Assembly: GCF_011065935.2 (NCBI RefSeq)
Contig: NZ_JAAMNH020000001.1
Span: 1,819,001-1,883,000, forward strand
Length of the DNA: 64,000 nucleotides
Reading direction: 5' to 3'
Source: Clostridium estertheticum
Lineage (GTDB): Bacteria > Bacillota > Clostridia > Clostridiales > Clostridiaceae
Part shown: positions 1 to 7,605 of the stretch, piece after piece
Position numbering within the stretch: position 1 is the first letter of the stretch
Layout of the letters: each line of letters begins with the position of its first letter
Translations under genes and position numbers: made by a program
Notes under the pieces: generated by a model
What the model was told of the DNA's origin: nothing
The model's database searches: none
The model's input: the letters and a program-made list of their open reading frames with translations, nothing else

Positions 1-2
1 TT

Positions 3-479
3 ACATTAGAACTTGATGAGGATGTTCCAATTAAAGTATATCGTATACCTTTAACCATTGAAAAATACAAATTAATAAGTAAATTTATAGATGATACATA
101 TAATGATGTTGAGGTATATTACTATAATTTCCTTCAGGCCATTGGGATTATGTCTAATAAAAAGCATACTGTTTATAAGACATATATATGCTCTGAATTT
201 GTCATAGAAGCATTAATGCGAGGAGGAATCAACCTTACTTCATTAAAACCATATCAGATAACACCAACAGATATTTGTGGTATTATGAGGCAATTTATTT
301 ATTATTCAGGAAATCTCTACGACTATCCATTTAGGCAGAAGATAAAAACAAAAGATGATGAGTTTTTCTTTTGCAAAACAGGTATTCTCTATGAAGGGGT
401 AAATACTCTTAGACACTTTTGGAGGGTAATGTCTAGAGATAGGAACAGTAAAAGGGAGAATAGCAGGAGTAGGATTTAA
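3..479 (+). CDS. Permuted papain-like (YiiX/NlpC-P60-type) hydrolase, 5' partial
   Basis: The open frame continues upstream of the first ATG (150) to the window edge, so the gene begins outside the window and at least 158 residues are visible. The central motif TYICSEFVIEAL, followed by a Gly-Gly-Ile turn and a 'P-T-D-I' segment, resembles the Cys-containing block of the YiiX/DUF830 permuted papain-fold hydrolases, where this Cys is the candidate nucleophile. The His-containing block would lie in the missing part. These enzymes are amidases or thioesterases acting on cell-wall or lipid substrates; the substrate here is unknown. A long-stem terminator follows the stop codon. Family assignment is by motif only. 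Confidence 0.55.
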   Translation, partial: TLELDEDVPIKVYRIPLTIEKYKLISKFIDDTYNDVEVYYYNFLQAIGIMSNKKHTVYKTYICSEFVIEALMRGGINLTSLKPYQITPTDICGIMRQFIYYSGNLYDYPFRQKIKTKDDEFFFCKTGILYEGVNTLRHFWRVMSRDRNSKRENSRSRI

Positions 480-492
480 ATTATTGAATTTA

Positions 493-545
493 ATGTGAGA
501 TGCCAGGTGTCACGTGGGTGGCACTGGCTATCTCACATTTTTTTA
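493..545 (+). terminator. Long-stem terminator with embedded REP-like repeat
   Basis: AATGTGAGAT-GCCA pairs with TGGC-T-ATCTCACATT (one bulged base) and is followed by a T-run at 537-543. The loop consists almost entirely of a copy of the dispersed CACGTG repeat. It ends the hydrolase gene and may also end the minus-strand gene that stops at 546. Confidence 0.75.
499..524 (-). repeat. REP-like palindromic repeat, copy 1 (reverse)
   Basis: This is a diverged copy of a 23-bp core that, in forward orientation, has arms TGCCAC and GTGGCA around CCACGTGG-CAA. Here one arm reads TGCCAG and the inner part GTGTCACGTGG. It sits in the loop of the terminator. Confidence 0.7.
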
Positions 546-737
546 TTACCAGGTATGTCCTTCAGTGCATTTGTGATTACCAGAATGTCCTTCACTTAAT
601 TCACATTTTCTTACTCCACACTTAGGGCAGGAATGACTGCAATGAGCTGTAGTTTCATCATTATTAGAAGAATTAATTAGTTGGCCTTTTACTAATAGTT
701 CCTTTTGCATAAAACCATCATAGGGTAAACCTGCCAT
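546..737 (-). CDS. Small Cys/His-rich putative zinc-binding protein (63 aa)
   Basis: A short gene with a convincing ribosome site: AAGGAGATG lies seven bases upstream of the ATG on the minus strand. The C-terminal half carries HCSHSCPKCG, then C, H, H, C and H residues in close spacing (CELSEGHSGNHKCTEGHTW), which looks like one or two zinc knuckles. No enzymatic domain can be fitted in 63 residues. Function is unknown; metal binding is inferred from residue pattern only. It converges on the upstream hydrolase and shares the intergenic terminator. Confidence 0.6.
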   Translation of the reverse strand: MAGLPYDGFMQKELLVKGQLINSSNNDETTAHCSHSCPKCGVRKCELSEGHSGNHKCTEGHTW

Positions 738-908
738 CTTACAACATCTCCTTGTAGTTTATTCTTATAGTTATTATTTGATTATTAATGATATATATTC
801 GTAGTTTATATTGCTAAAATTCTCAATATTTAAACAAATCATAATACAAGTTTAACCTGTTCTTAACCTTTCAGGCATATAATGAAAACATAAGGAGATG
901 AAGATAAT

Positions 909-1487
909 ATGAAAAATTTAAATATATGTATTGATATTGATGGAACAATTACGGATGCTTATTATTGGCTTAATATTACCAATAAATATTTTAACAAAAA
1001 TATTACTGAGGAGCAGATAACTAAATATTATATCCATGAGGTAATGGGCATTAAACAGAGCGAATATGAGGAATTTTATGATAAAAATAAAATTCAAATT
1101 CATTCAGAGCAAAAGCTTCGCGAAGATGTGCAAATTGTTATAAAAAGATTAAGTTTGATGCATAATATATATTTCGTTACAGCAAGAGAAAAATCACTCA
1201 CTATGTTAACTCATTCATACTTAAGGAAAAATAGAATTTTATATGATGATTTGTTTGTTTTAGGTAGTCATTATAAAGTGGATAAAGCAAGAGAATTAGA
1301 ATGCAATGTGTTTATTGAAGATAATTATGATAATGCAGTTCAGCTATCAGATGCAGGATTTAAGGTTCTTTTGTTAGATGCTAATTATAATCGAAAGCCA
1401 CTAAATGAAAATATAGTTAGGGTTTATAGTTGGAAAGAAATATACTCAACAATTAATAAACTGATATTACAAAGCAAGGCAATGTAA
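909..1487 (+). CDS. HAD-type 5' nucleotidase (NT5C/YqfW-like)
   Basis: A 192-residue haloacid dehalogenase-fold protein. Motif I is D9-I-D11-G-T, with D9 the expected nucleophile. The motif II segment VTAREKS and the C-terminal acidic motif FIEDNYDNA fit the 5'(3')-deoxyribonucleotidase (NT5C) branch, in which a phosphate is removed from nucleoside monophosphates. AAGGAGATG lies eight to nine bases before the ATG. Size and motif spacing match the family. It is monocistronic: its stop codon lies inside the loop of its own terminator stem. Substrate preference cannot be read from the sequence. Confidence 0.75.
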   Translation: MKNLNICIDIDGTITDAYYWLNITNKYFNKNITEEQITKYYIHEVMGIKQSEYEEFYDKNKIQIHSEQKLREDVQIVIKRLSLMHNIYFVTAREKSLTMLTHSYLRKNRILYDDLFVLGSHYKVDKARELECNVFIEDNYDNAVQLSDAGFKVLLLDANYNRKPLNENIVRVYSWKEIYSTINKLILQSKAM

Positions 1488-1506
1488 TATCAGTTTATTT
1501 TATTTT
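1461..1506 (+). terminator. Intrinsic terminator overlapping the end of the nucleotidase gene
   Basis: CTGATATTA (1461-1469) pairs perfectly with TAATATCAG (1485-1493) and is followed by a T-rich tract. The TAA stop at 1485-1487 lies in the right arm, so the left arm is coding sequence. Confidence 0.8.
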
Positions 1507-1617
1507 GGGGAAATATAAAATCTAAAACTGTTTACTGTAGCAGGATATAATGATACTATTTAACCATAATATAACATTAGTGACAGATAATATTTATTTA
1601 TATGGCGGAGGGGTAAA

Positions 1618-2322
1618 ATGTATAAAAAAATAATTACATTATGGGTTATCTTGCTTGCAGTGGCAATGATAGGCAGTGGATGTTCTAACTCATTAAAAGA
1701 AGAAAATGTGAAACTAACCAAAGTAATTAGTACTATGAAAGAGCAAAATAGTAAGCTTGAAAATTCAATTGTGGAATTAACGGTAGAATCTAAAAATTCA
1801 AAAGCTAAACTGAAGGATTTAGAAGCAAGCAATGCTTTCATAAGTGAGCAAATATCTAAACAAAAAAATAGTGTTTATCCAATATATTCAGCTGATGTAA
1901 ATAGCTATGCTAAGAAGATACATTTTGGTACTTATATAGCCGAGAATTTATCATTAAAAAATAAATTGGATGCCCTTGCTAAAGCACTGTCAGAGGTTAA
2001 TTTTAATAATTTACCTATTGAGGTTTCTGAAATTACAGAAATTGACGGGAAAAAAATTGCGGTAATAAATTTAAAAGAGACTGAAGAGAATCAGAAAATA
2101 AAGGAGCAAGCACAACTTAAGGGATATTCATGGGCAAGAACTTATTTCCAAGGCTCCGCTGGAGGCACAATTACATCTGTATCTTTAATTGAAACATTTT
2201 TGCAGAAGGATCATGAAGGACAATGGGTTGATGGTGTGAAGTTCTTATATACTAATAATAATTTGAAGATTGAAAGTTTTGACCATATAGAAAGCTTGAA
2301 GCAAATAAGTTATAGAAAATAG
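1618..2322 (+). CDS. Lipoprotein with coiled coil and GerM-like C-terminal domain
   Basis: The N terminus is a signal peptide with lysines at 3-4, a hydrophobic core and a lipobox ending at Cys22 (IGSGC, with a less usual residue at -3), so the protein is probably lipid-anchored on the outer face of the membrane. Residues about 27-75 are a heptad-like coiled coil. The last 130 residues, with the stretch around 'SWARTYFQGSAGG' and 'VDGVKFLYTNN', resemble the GerMN domain of spore-formation and germination proteins. That match is by recall of the pattern and is tentative. RBS GGCGGAGGGG precedes the ATG. The gene stands alone. Confidence 0.6.
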   Translation: MYKKIITLWVILLAVAMIGSGCSNSLKEENVKLTKVISTMKEQNSKLENSIVELTVESKNSKAKLKDLEASNAFISEQISKQKNSVYPIYSADVNSYAKKIHFGTYIAENLSLKNKLDALAKALSEVNFNNLPIEVSEITEIDGKKIAVINLKETEENQKIKEQAQLKGYSWARTYFQGSAGGTITSVSLIETFLQKDHEGQWVDGVKFLYTNNNLKIESFDHIESLKQISYRK

Positions 2323-2352
2323 TAGGGGATTTTAGTGGGGAAAATAATTTGA

Positions 2353-2390
2353 ACAAACAATTGCCACATTACGTGGGAAAAATTGTTTGT
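2353..2390. other. Hairpin with degenerate CACGTG-type loop
   Basis: ACAAACAATT (2353-2362) and AATTGTTTGT (2381-2390) form a perfect 10-bp stem. The loop GCCACATTACGTGG resembles a damaged REP-like repeat. There is no T-run, so this is not a standard terminator. Confidence 0.5.
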
Positions 2391-2407
2391 GAATTAAGGG
2401 AGAGAGC

Positions 2408-3028
2408 ATGTATATTTATTTAATAAGGCACGGAGACAAATATGAGCAATACGGAAATAGGGACTCACTTGAGCTTACTGAGAAAGGATATAAACAAGCT
2501 GAATTACTAGGAAAAAGACTTATAAAATATAATATAGAAAAGATATACTCAAGCAAAATGGTAAGAGCGGTACAAACTTCTGAAACCATTAATAAGCATC
2601 TAGATGTAGATATTGTAATAAGACCTGATTTAAGAGAAATAGATATGGGAGAATGTGAAGTTAAAGGATGGGAATATGTGAAAGATAATTACCCTTATTT
2701 CATGGAAGAGTTTTTAAAGCATAAAATAGACATTCCATATCCAAAGGGTGAATGTGGCAAGGATGTTTGGGAACGCTCAATAAAAGTGATAAAGGAAATT
2801 ACAAGTAGTGATTTGAATAATGTGGTAGTTGTTACACACGCCGGGGTAATAAGAGCCTTAATAAGTGGCTTTTTAGGTCTTGCGCAAGAACGAAGATTTT
2901 ATATAGGGTTTCCTCCAGAAAACTGTAGTATAAGTGTTATAAAGTATGATAAAAGCACTAGAGAATTCTATGTTCATTGCGTTAATGATTACGCTCATTT
3001 GGAAGAATTAGAGGATAAGAGAGCATAG
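2408..3028 (+). CDS. Histidine phosphatase superfamily (phosphoglycerate-mutase-like)
   Basis: A 206-residue protein with the catalytic R7-H8-G9 motif at the N terminus (LIRHGD). A second conserved His lies in VVTHAGVIRAL, and SSKMVRAVQTSETI supplies the phosphate-pocket arginine. This is the branch-1 histidine phosphatase fold, which dephosphorylates small molecules through a phosphohistidine. In clostridia such genes are often annotated cobC or gpmB, but there is no cobalamin context here, so the substrate stays open. GGGAGAG precedes the ATG. Length is normal for the family. Confidence 0.75.
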   Translation: MYIYLIRHGDKYEQYGNRDSLELTEKGYKQAELLGKRLIKYNIEKIYSSKMVRAVQTSETINKHLDVDIVIRPDLREIDMGECEVKGWEYVKDNYPYFMEEFLKHKIDIPYPKGECGKDVWERSIKVIKEITSSDLNNVVVVTHAGVIRALISGFLGLAQERRFYIGFPPENCSISVIKYDKSTREFYVHCVNDYAHLEELEDKRA

Positions 3029-3107
3029 AAAATGAAAATTTTAAAGCATGAATATCCTTTAATGCTCATAAATAATATAGTGTATAAATTATTTAGGAGT
3101 ATTGATT

Positions 3108-3569
3108 ATGGAAAGCAATTTGAAGTTGAATAAATATTTTACAATTATGTTGGGGATAATTTTTGTCCTAGGTGTATTTGTTATTTATCAAGCGAGTATC
3201 ATTAACAAACTAAAAAATAAACAAACATCAGAATTTTTCTTGGAAACTAAACTCAAGAGAGATCAATCCTCTGCAAAAACTCTTCAATCTTTAAAAGAAT
3301 TAATGGATAATGGAAATATTTCTAAAGAAGTTAGAGCTATTGCAGCATCCAAGTATATAAATATTGTAGTAGCAGCCAATAATGAATCTCAAATTGAATT
3401 ACTTTTAAAAAACAAAGGCTATGATGAGGTAGTTGCAATTATAACTGATGATAGGGTAAGATTAATTATAAAACATGATAATAAATTGAGTAAAAGTGAA
3501 TTAAATGAAATTCGGGATACTGTAATGAGTGTGACGAAAATTGGAGATATTGAGGTGGAAATAAAATGA
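3108..3569 (+). CDS. SpoIIIAH-like membrane protein
   Basis: A 153-residue protein with one N-terminal membrane span (about residues 12-29) and an extracytoplasmic domain. The pattern FFLETKLKRDQSSAKTLQSL, then a region ending in KGYDEVVAIITDDRVRLIIK and LSKSELNEIRDTV, is the SpoIIIAH (YscJ/FliF-like ring-building) signature. In Bacillus and Clostridium, SpoIIIAH pairs with SpoIIQ across the forespore membranes. Here it is outside any spoIIIA operon, so it is probably a paralogue. The start is ATG 3108 because AGGAG at 3095-3099 is ideally spaced; a TTG at 3102 is too close. Its stop overlaps the next start by four bases (ATGA). Confidence 0.75.
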   Translation: MESNLKLNKYFTIMLGIIFVLGVFVIYQASIINKLKNKQTSEFFLETKLKRDQSSAKTLQSLKELMDNGNISKEVRAIAASKYINIVVAANNESQIELLLKNKGYDEVVAIITDDRVRLIIKHDNKLSKSELNEIRDTVMSVTKIGDIEVEIK

Positions 3570-4276
3570 TAGATCCTAAAATTATAAAAGCAATATTATT
3601 TGATTCTGGGCGCGTACTTAATAGACCTAGAACAGGGCAGTGGTTTATGCCACCAAACTTTTTCAAATACGTTGATAAGAATAAATTTGAAACTTTAAAT
3701 ATAGATCTCATAGAAAATGCATTTCATAAAGGAGATAAGTACTTTCATGATCATCCACTAATTTTAACTGAAAAAGAAGAATTAAAACATTTTATAGAAT
3801 TTTATAATATATTTTCAAAGGAGTTACCTGAGCTTAAAATAAGTGCGGATTATATCTCAGAAATAGCCAAAGATACAGTTTATAATGATGACAAATTTGA
3901 ATTTTTTGAAGATGTATTTCAAGTTATACCAAGGTTAAGTCAGAATTTTAAGCTAGGTGTAGTATCTGATACTTGGCCTTCACTAGAGCGTGTATTTAAA
4001 AACGCTGGTCTAAGAGAATACTTTTCTACCTTTGTTATGTCGTCAACGCTTGGGGTATTGAAACCAGATGAGCTAATGTTCAATACAGCTCTTTCTCAGT
4101 TAAACATAGAAGCAGAAGCAGCAATATTTATTGACGATAATATTGTGAACGTTAAAGCTGCTATAAAGCTCGGTATGCAGGGAATTGTGATATTGAGGGG
4201 TGATGAATTAAAAGAGTGTACAGATATTATGTGTGTGGATGATTTAAGTGAACTTGAAGAGCTATTAGCAAAGTAG
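3566..4276 (+). CDS. HAD-superfamily hydrolase, subfamily IA
   Basis: A 236-residue HAD protein with the nucleophile at D13 in ILFDSGRVL. The usual second aspartate of DxD is Gly15, as in some YihX-like branches where general acid/base catalysis is altered or weak. Later motifs are present: VVSDTWPS (motif II), a Lys in LGVLKPDE (motif III) and FIDDNIVNVKAA (motif IV). Translation is coupled to the SpoIIIAH-like gene by an ATGA overlap, which suggests a two-gene operon. The substrate is unknown. Confidence 0.75.
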   Translation: MIDPKIIKAILFDSGRVLNRPRTGQWFMPPNFFKYVDKNKFETLNIDLIENAFHKGDKYFHDHPLILTEKEELKHFIEFYNIFSKELPELKISADYISEIAKDTVYNDDKFEFFEDVFQVIPRLSQNFKLGVVSDTWPSLERVFKNAGLREYFSTFVMSSTLGVLKPDELMFNTALSQLNIEAEAAIFIDDNIVNVKAAIKLGMQGIVILRGDELKECTDIMCVDDLSELEELLAK

Positions 4277-4308
4277 ACTTTCCTTTTAAATGTATCTAAA
4301 GTTGCGTA

Positions 4309-4337
4309 TTGACATGGTATAAATTAAAGATTAGTAT
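4309..4337 (+). promoter_or_regulatory. Sigma-A type promoter for the thioredoxin-like gene
   Basis: TTGACA (4309-4314), 17-base spacer, TAGTAT (4332-4337). The predicted transcript would include a REP-like repeat in its 5' leader. Confidence 0.6.
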
Positions 4338-4400
4338 ATAGGGGGTGGGGGTATATAAAGATTGATTGTTTAGTAGTTTTACTAAATAATAATATCTAAA

Positions 4401-4427
4401 GATGCCACTTGCCACGTGGGTGGCACC
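4401..4427 (-). repeat. REP-like palindromic repeat, copy 2 (reverse)
   Basis: An intact copy with arms TGCCAC/GTGGCA and centre CCACGTGG, 19 bases upstream of the thioredoxin-like ATG. It supplies a spurious in-frame GTG (4416) for that gene. Confidence 0.85.
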
Positions 4428-4445
4428 ATACTAGGAGGAATAAAA

Positions 4446-4769
4446 ATGATACAGTTAAATACTTTAGAGGAAATGGATGAGTTCATAAAAAATAATACTA
4501 TAGCAATGCTTTACTTTACTTCAGAAGGCTGCAACGTATGTGGTGGACTGCTTCCTAAAATTGAGGAAATGCTAATTAAATTCCCGAAAATTAATATAAG
4601 TAAAATTAAAGTCGATAAATTTACCCAAGCAGCAGGTCAGTACTCAATATTTACACTGCCAGGAATTTTGGTTTACATTGAGGGTAAAGAAATTATTCGA
4701 GAGGCAAGATTTATTAGCGTTGAAATGTTAGAAGAAACTATAGAGAGATATTATAATATGCTATTTTAA
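4446..4769 (+). CDS. Thioredoxin-family protein
   Basis: A 107-residue protein with a redox motif C29-N-V-C32 after the strand MLYFTSEG, and a cis-proline loop (FTLPGILVY) about 40 residues later. This is the normal single-domain thioredoxin layout, but the active site CNVC differs from the usual CGPC. It is probably a thiol-disulfide exchange or thiol-monitoring protein of the cytoplasm. The start is ATG 4446 behind AGGAGG; an upstream in-frame GTG at 4416 lies inside a repeat and has no ribosome site. A TTGACA promoter lies about 110 bases upstream. Confidence 0.8.
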   Translation: MIQLNTLEEMDEFIKNNTIAMLYFTSEGCNVCGGLLPKIEEMLIKFPKINISKIKVDKFTQAAGQYSIFTLPGILVYIEGKEIIREARFISVEMLEETIERYYNMLF

Positions 4770-4775
4770 ATGAAT

Positions 4776-4822
4776 AAAAAAGAACGCTTAGTAAACATAT
4801 TAAATTTACTAAGCGTTCTTTT
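4776..4822. terminator. Strong bidirectional terminator
   Basis: AAGAACGCTTAGTAAA pairs with TTTACTAAGCGTTCTT, with A-run and T-run flanks, between the convergent thioredoxin-like gene and queC. Confidence 0.9.
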
Positions 4823-4827
4823 GTTTA

Positions 4828-5484
4828 TTATAAGTATTTTTCTTTAAATTCTAAATACCCTTTTTTTCTTAATTTACAAGAAGGGCAGTCTCCACAACCA
4901 TTACCTTTTATTCCATTATAACAAGTTAAAGTGTCCTCTTTAACTACATCAAGTACACCTAAATCATAAGCCATTTTCCAAGTTTCCGCCTTGTTAATCC
5001 ACATTAGTGGGGTTTCAATTACGAAATCATAACCCATAGCTAAGTTTAAGGTAACATTTAAGGATTTTATAAACACATCTCTACAATCTGGGTATCCACT
5101 AAAGTCACTTTGAGATACACCAGTTACAATATTATTTATCCCTCTTTGCTTTGCAAATACTGCTACAAAGGTTAAGAATAATAAGTTTCTTCCATCTACA
5201 AAGGAATTAGGTACACCATCTGTGGGAGCGTCCTTATCTACTTCCATATCTTTTCTTGTTAAGGAATTTGGTACTAGCTGATTTAAAAGGTTTAAATCTA
5301 AAGAATGGTATTCTACACCATGCTTTTTACATATATCCTTTGCACATGCAAGTTCTAATATATGTTTTTGACTATAATCAAAAGATACCGCTATTACCTC
5401 TTTATATTTTTTTAACGCCCAAAATAAACACGTGGTGCTATCTTGTCCGCCACTGAATACTACTACCGCTTTTTCTCTATTCAT
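4828..5484 (-). CDS. queC: 7-cyano-7-deazaguanine synthase
   Basis: A 218-residue PP-loop ATPase. S11-G-G-Q-D-S16 is the ATP-pyrophosphatase loop, and the C-terminal LTCYNGIKGNGCGDCPSC provides the four zinc cysteines. QueC converts 7-carboxy-7-deazaguanine to preQ0 with ATP and ammonia in the cytoplasm. It is last in the queD-queE-folE-queC operon, 17 bases downstream of folE, and ends at the bidirectional terminator. Length is normal. QueF, the next enzyme (preQ0 reductase), is not in the window. Confidence 0.95.
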   Translation of the reverse strand: MNREKAVVVFSGGQDSTTCLFWALKKYKEVIAVSFDYSQKHILELACAKDICKKHGVEYHSLDLNLLNQLVPNSLTRKDMEVDKDAPTDGVPNSFVDGRNLLFLTFVAVFAKQRGINNIVTGVSQSDFSGYPDCRDVFIKSLNVTLNLAMGYDFVIETPLMWINKAETWKMAYDLGVLDVVKEDTLTCYNGIKGNGCGDCPSCKLRKKGYLEFKEKYL

Positions 5485-5501
5485 AATTAATTCGCCCCTC
5501 T

Positions 5502-6107
5502 TTATTTATTATAAAGCATCATCAATTTATTATTTAAAATTACATCAGTATTAAATCTTCCTCTAAAGGTAGTCGACATTGTTTTAGTGCCTGGTTTTTT
5601 TATTCCTCTTGTAGTCATGCAGCCATGTTCACCTTCTATAATAATAGCTACATCCAGGGAGTCAGTTACCTTTTGCATAATTTCAGCTATATCTGTTCCT
5701 ATTCTTTCTTGAAGCTGCAATCTACGTCCTACCATATCAGCTATTCTTGCAATTTTACTTAGTCCAATAATCTTTTTAGTAGGGACATATGCAACTGAAA
5801 CACTCATATTATACATCAGTGCTAAATGGTGTTCACAATGGCTAAAAATTTGGATATCCTTCATTATGACTATATCCCGGGAGTCTTCTTTAACTATTAA
5901 ATCATCTTCAAAGGTTGTATTAAACATTTCAGCAATTTCATCATTGCTGTAACACATGCCAGCAAATACTTCTTCATACATTTTAGCTACACGTGCAGGC
6001 GTATCTTTAAGCCCTTCGCGAGATGGGTCGTCACCTAAAGCTATTAAAATTCCTCTTATATGTTCTTCAATTGCGTTGGTATCAATTATTTTTAAATCAA
6101 TTGCCAT
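5502..6107 (-). CDS. folE: GTP cyclohydrolase I
   Basis: A 201-residue FolE with the zinc and active-site block HCEHHLALMYN, the following IGLSKIARIADMVGRRLQLQER stretch and the C-terminal GCMTTRGIKKPGTKTMST signature. It makes dihydroneopterin triphosphate, the substrate of QueD. Its place between queE and queC implies a copy dedicated to deazaguanine synthesis, not folate. The start is ATG 6107, four bases after the queE stop and preceded by GAGAGGTG. The frame stays open further upstream inside queE, but without an appropriate ribosome site. Confidence 0.93.
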   Translation of the reverse strand: MAIDLKIIDTNAIEEHIRGILIALGDDPSREGLKDTPARVAKMYEEVFAGMCYSNDEIAEMFNTTFEDDLIVKEDSRDIVIMKDIQIFSHCEHHLALMYNMSVSVAYVPTKKIIGLSKIARIADMVGRRLQLQERIGTDIAEIMQKVTDSLDVAIIIEGEHGCMTTRGIKKPGTKTMSTTFRGRFNTDVILNNKLMMLYNK

Positions 6108-6111
6108 AATT

Positions 6112-6777
6112 TTATACACCTCTCTTATTTGGATCCCAAATGATTTTATGAAGTTGAACTTGAAGATTAACACCATTCATTTTATTGTCCTTCATAAAGT
6201 CTACAATCTGCTCTAGGTCAATTTGTCCAAATACTGGACTAATATACACATTGGTTTTATTTGAAAGCTCATATTTATCTATTATGAATTTAGACTTTTG
6301 TAAATCTTTTATGGTACCACACACAAATTTAACTGTATCTCTATAACTTAAATACACAAAGTTATTCAAATTCATTTTATCTTCCATATTGCTAGAAGGT
6401 AATTTATAATCCATATTAAAGCTGGGTGGATTTTCTATATGGTCAAACTCATTTAAAGGAACACTACCATTAGTTTCAATTTCAACATGAAGCATCCTAT
6501 CTTTAGAAAGCATTTCTAATAGTTCTATAATTCCTTCTTGTAATAGTGGTTCACCACCAGTTAAGGTTACATTTCTAATTTCAGTAGATTTAATATATTT
6601 ATATATGTCTGTTGCTGTCATGAAGTCATAACACACATCATCCATATTAGCCCATGTGGTATCGCAATAGCTACAATTTAAATTACAGCCTGCAAATCTT
6701 ATGAATACTACAAGCTGACCTGATAGAGGACCTTCTCCATTAACGCTTGTGAACTTTTCAACTACCTTAAATTTCAC
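6112..6777 (-). CDS. queE: 7-carboxy-7-deazaguanine synthase (radical SAM)
   Basis: A 221-residue radical-SAM enzyme. C31-N-L-N-C35-S-Y-C38 is the CX3CX2C iron-sulfur motif, preceded by TSVNGEGPLSGQL and followed by LTGGEPLLQ. It rearranges 6-carboxytetrahydropterin to 7-carboxy-7-deazaguanine. I place the start at the GTG at 6777, one base after the queD stop, because it gives the usual family N terminus (KFKVVEKFTS) and has GAGG about ten bases upstream. ATG codons further upstream lie inside queD and would add a non-homologous extension. Confidence 0.92.
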   Translation of the reverse strand: MKFKVVEKFTSVNGEGPLSGQLVVFIRFAGCNLNCSYCDTTWANMDDVCYDFMTATDIYKYIKSTEIRNVTLTGGEPLLQEGIIELLEMLSKDRMLHVEIETNGSVPLNEFDHIENPPSFNMDYKLPSSNMEDKMNLNNFVYLSYRDTVKFVCGTIKDLQKSKFIIDKYELSNKTNVYISPVFGQIDLEQIVDFMKDNKMNGVNLQVQLHKIIWDPNKRGV

Positions 6778-6778
6778 T

Positions 6779-7210
6779 TTAACGTACCTCGCTTTCTTCA
6801 TATGTTGCACTATTAGTAGGTGTTTCATAAACTGTAGTTCTCTTTACATTATACCCTTTATTCTTCATTAGTTTAAAGAAAAAAACTGCGAAGTTTTCTG
6901 CTGTTGGCCTAAAATCAACCACAATAACATTAAAACCATCTTGATTTATACAATTTAAGGTTTCGACACGCATGCTACCTTGTTGTATAATCAAGGCGTG
7001 GTCATAAGAATCTACCATAGCTTTAACATCTTTTTTTAAATCACCAAAATCTATTACCATTCCGTCAAGTTGACCACCTTTAACCAATGTTTCTGATTGT
7101 ACTTCAACTTCAATCTTCCATCTATGTCCGTGAATATTTGAACATTTCCCATCATAGCCAGAAAGAAAATGAGCACTGTCAAAACTATGTTCTGCCTTTA
7201 AAATATACAT
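6779..7210 (-). CDS. queD: 6-carboxytetrahydropterin synthase
   Basis: A 143-residue QueD. H14, H27 and H29 (the latter two in NIHGHRW) are the zinc ligands and C23 is the catalytic cysteine. It is the first gene of the preQ0 operon and converts dihydroneopterin triphosphate to 6-carboxytetrahydropterin. The start is ATG 7210, ten bases after AGGAGG; a GTG three codons upstream sits directly on the ribosome site and is unlikely to be used. A preQ1-I riboswitch with terminators lies in the leader. Confidence 0.93.
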   Translation of the reverse strand: MYILKAEHSFDSAHFLSGYDGKCSNIHGHRWKIEVEVQSETLVKGGQLDGMVIDFGDLKKDVKAMVDSYDHALIIQQGSMRVETLNCINQDGFNVIVVDFRPTAENFAVFFFKLMKNKGYNVKRTTVYETPTNSATYEESEVR

Positions 7211-7287
7211 GTGGTGCACCCTCCTACAATTTATGTTAATTTAATTAATATTTCACTAAATTTGCCGTATTTTTTATATTTTTTTGT

Positions 7288-7343
7288 AAATAAAAAAGGG
7301 CATACTCCACCCTTATACAAAAAAAGCTACCTAAAACGGTAGT
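7288..7343 (-). terminator. Tandem terminators of the que leader
   Basis: Reading the minus strand, CTACC-GTTTTA-GGTAG followed by a run of T (7316-7342) comes directly after the aptamer. A second hairpin AAGGG...CCCTT with a T-run (7288-7314) follows. The first is the expected expression platform of the preQ1 riboswitch; the second is an extra block. Confidence 0.8.
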
Positions 7344-7346
7344 TAC

Positions 7347-7388
7347 GTCCTAGTTTTGTTTATAGACAGGATGGTTTAGAACTGTCTT
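7347..7388 (-). promoter_or_regulatory. preQ1-I riboswitch controlling queD-queE-folE-queC
   Basis: On the minus strand the P1 stem AGACAG/CTGTCT encloses a loop beginning TTCTA and containing CC. It is followed by the A-rich tail ATAAACAAAACTAGG, whose 3' end can form the pseudoknot with the loop. This is the preQ1 class I layout (P1, TTCTA loop, A-rich strand, CTA(A/G)G). The ligand preQ1 is expected to stabilise the pseudoknot and favour the terminator just downstream, shutting off the operon that makes its precursor. Confidence 0.88.
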
Positions 7389-7408
7389 ATTTTGTTTTAT
7401 AATTATTA

Positions 7409-7437
7409 ACTTTACTATAAATTATGAGTTATGTCAA
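7409..7437 (-). promoter_or_regulatory. Promoter of the que operon
   Basis: On the minus strand TTGACA (7437-7432), 17-base spacer, TAAAGT (7414-7409), about 20 bases upstream of the aptamer. The same arrangement recurs at 15073-15101. Confidence 0.7.
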
Positions 7438-7605
7438 ATTTCAATGTCAAAGTTCAATCATAATATCAGTTTACTTTAAGCTGAAATTGTGCGATAATAT
7501 TAAGTTGTAAAAGCAAATTTTATTGTATTATTTATAGGAAAATATTGCTTATAAAATATTTGTTATAAAATATCTAAAAAATAATATTGTAAGTGAGGAG
7601 TAAAA

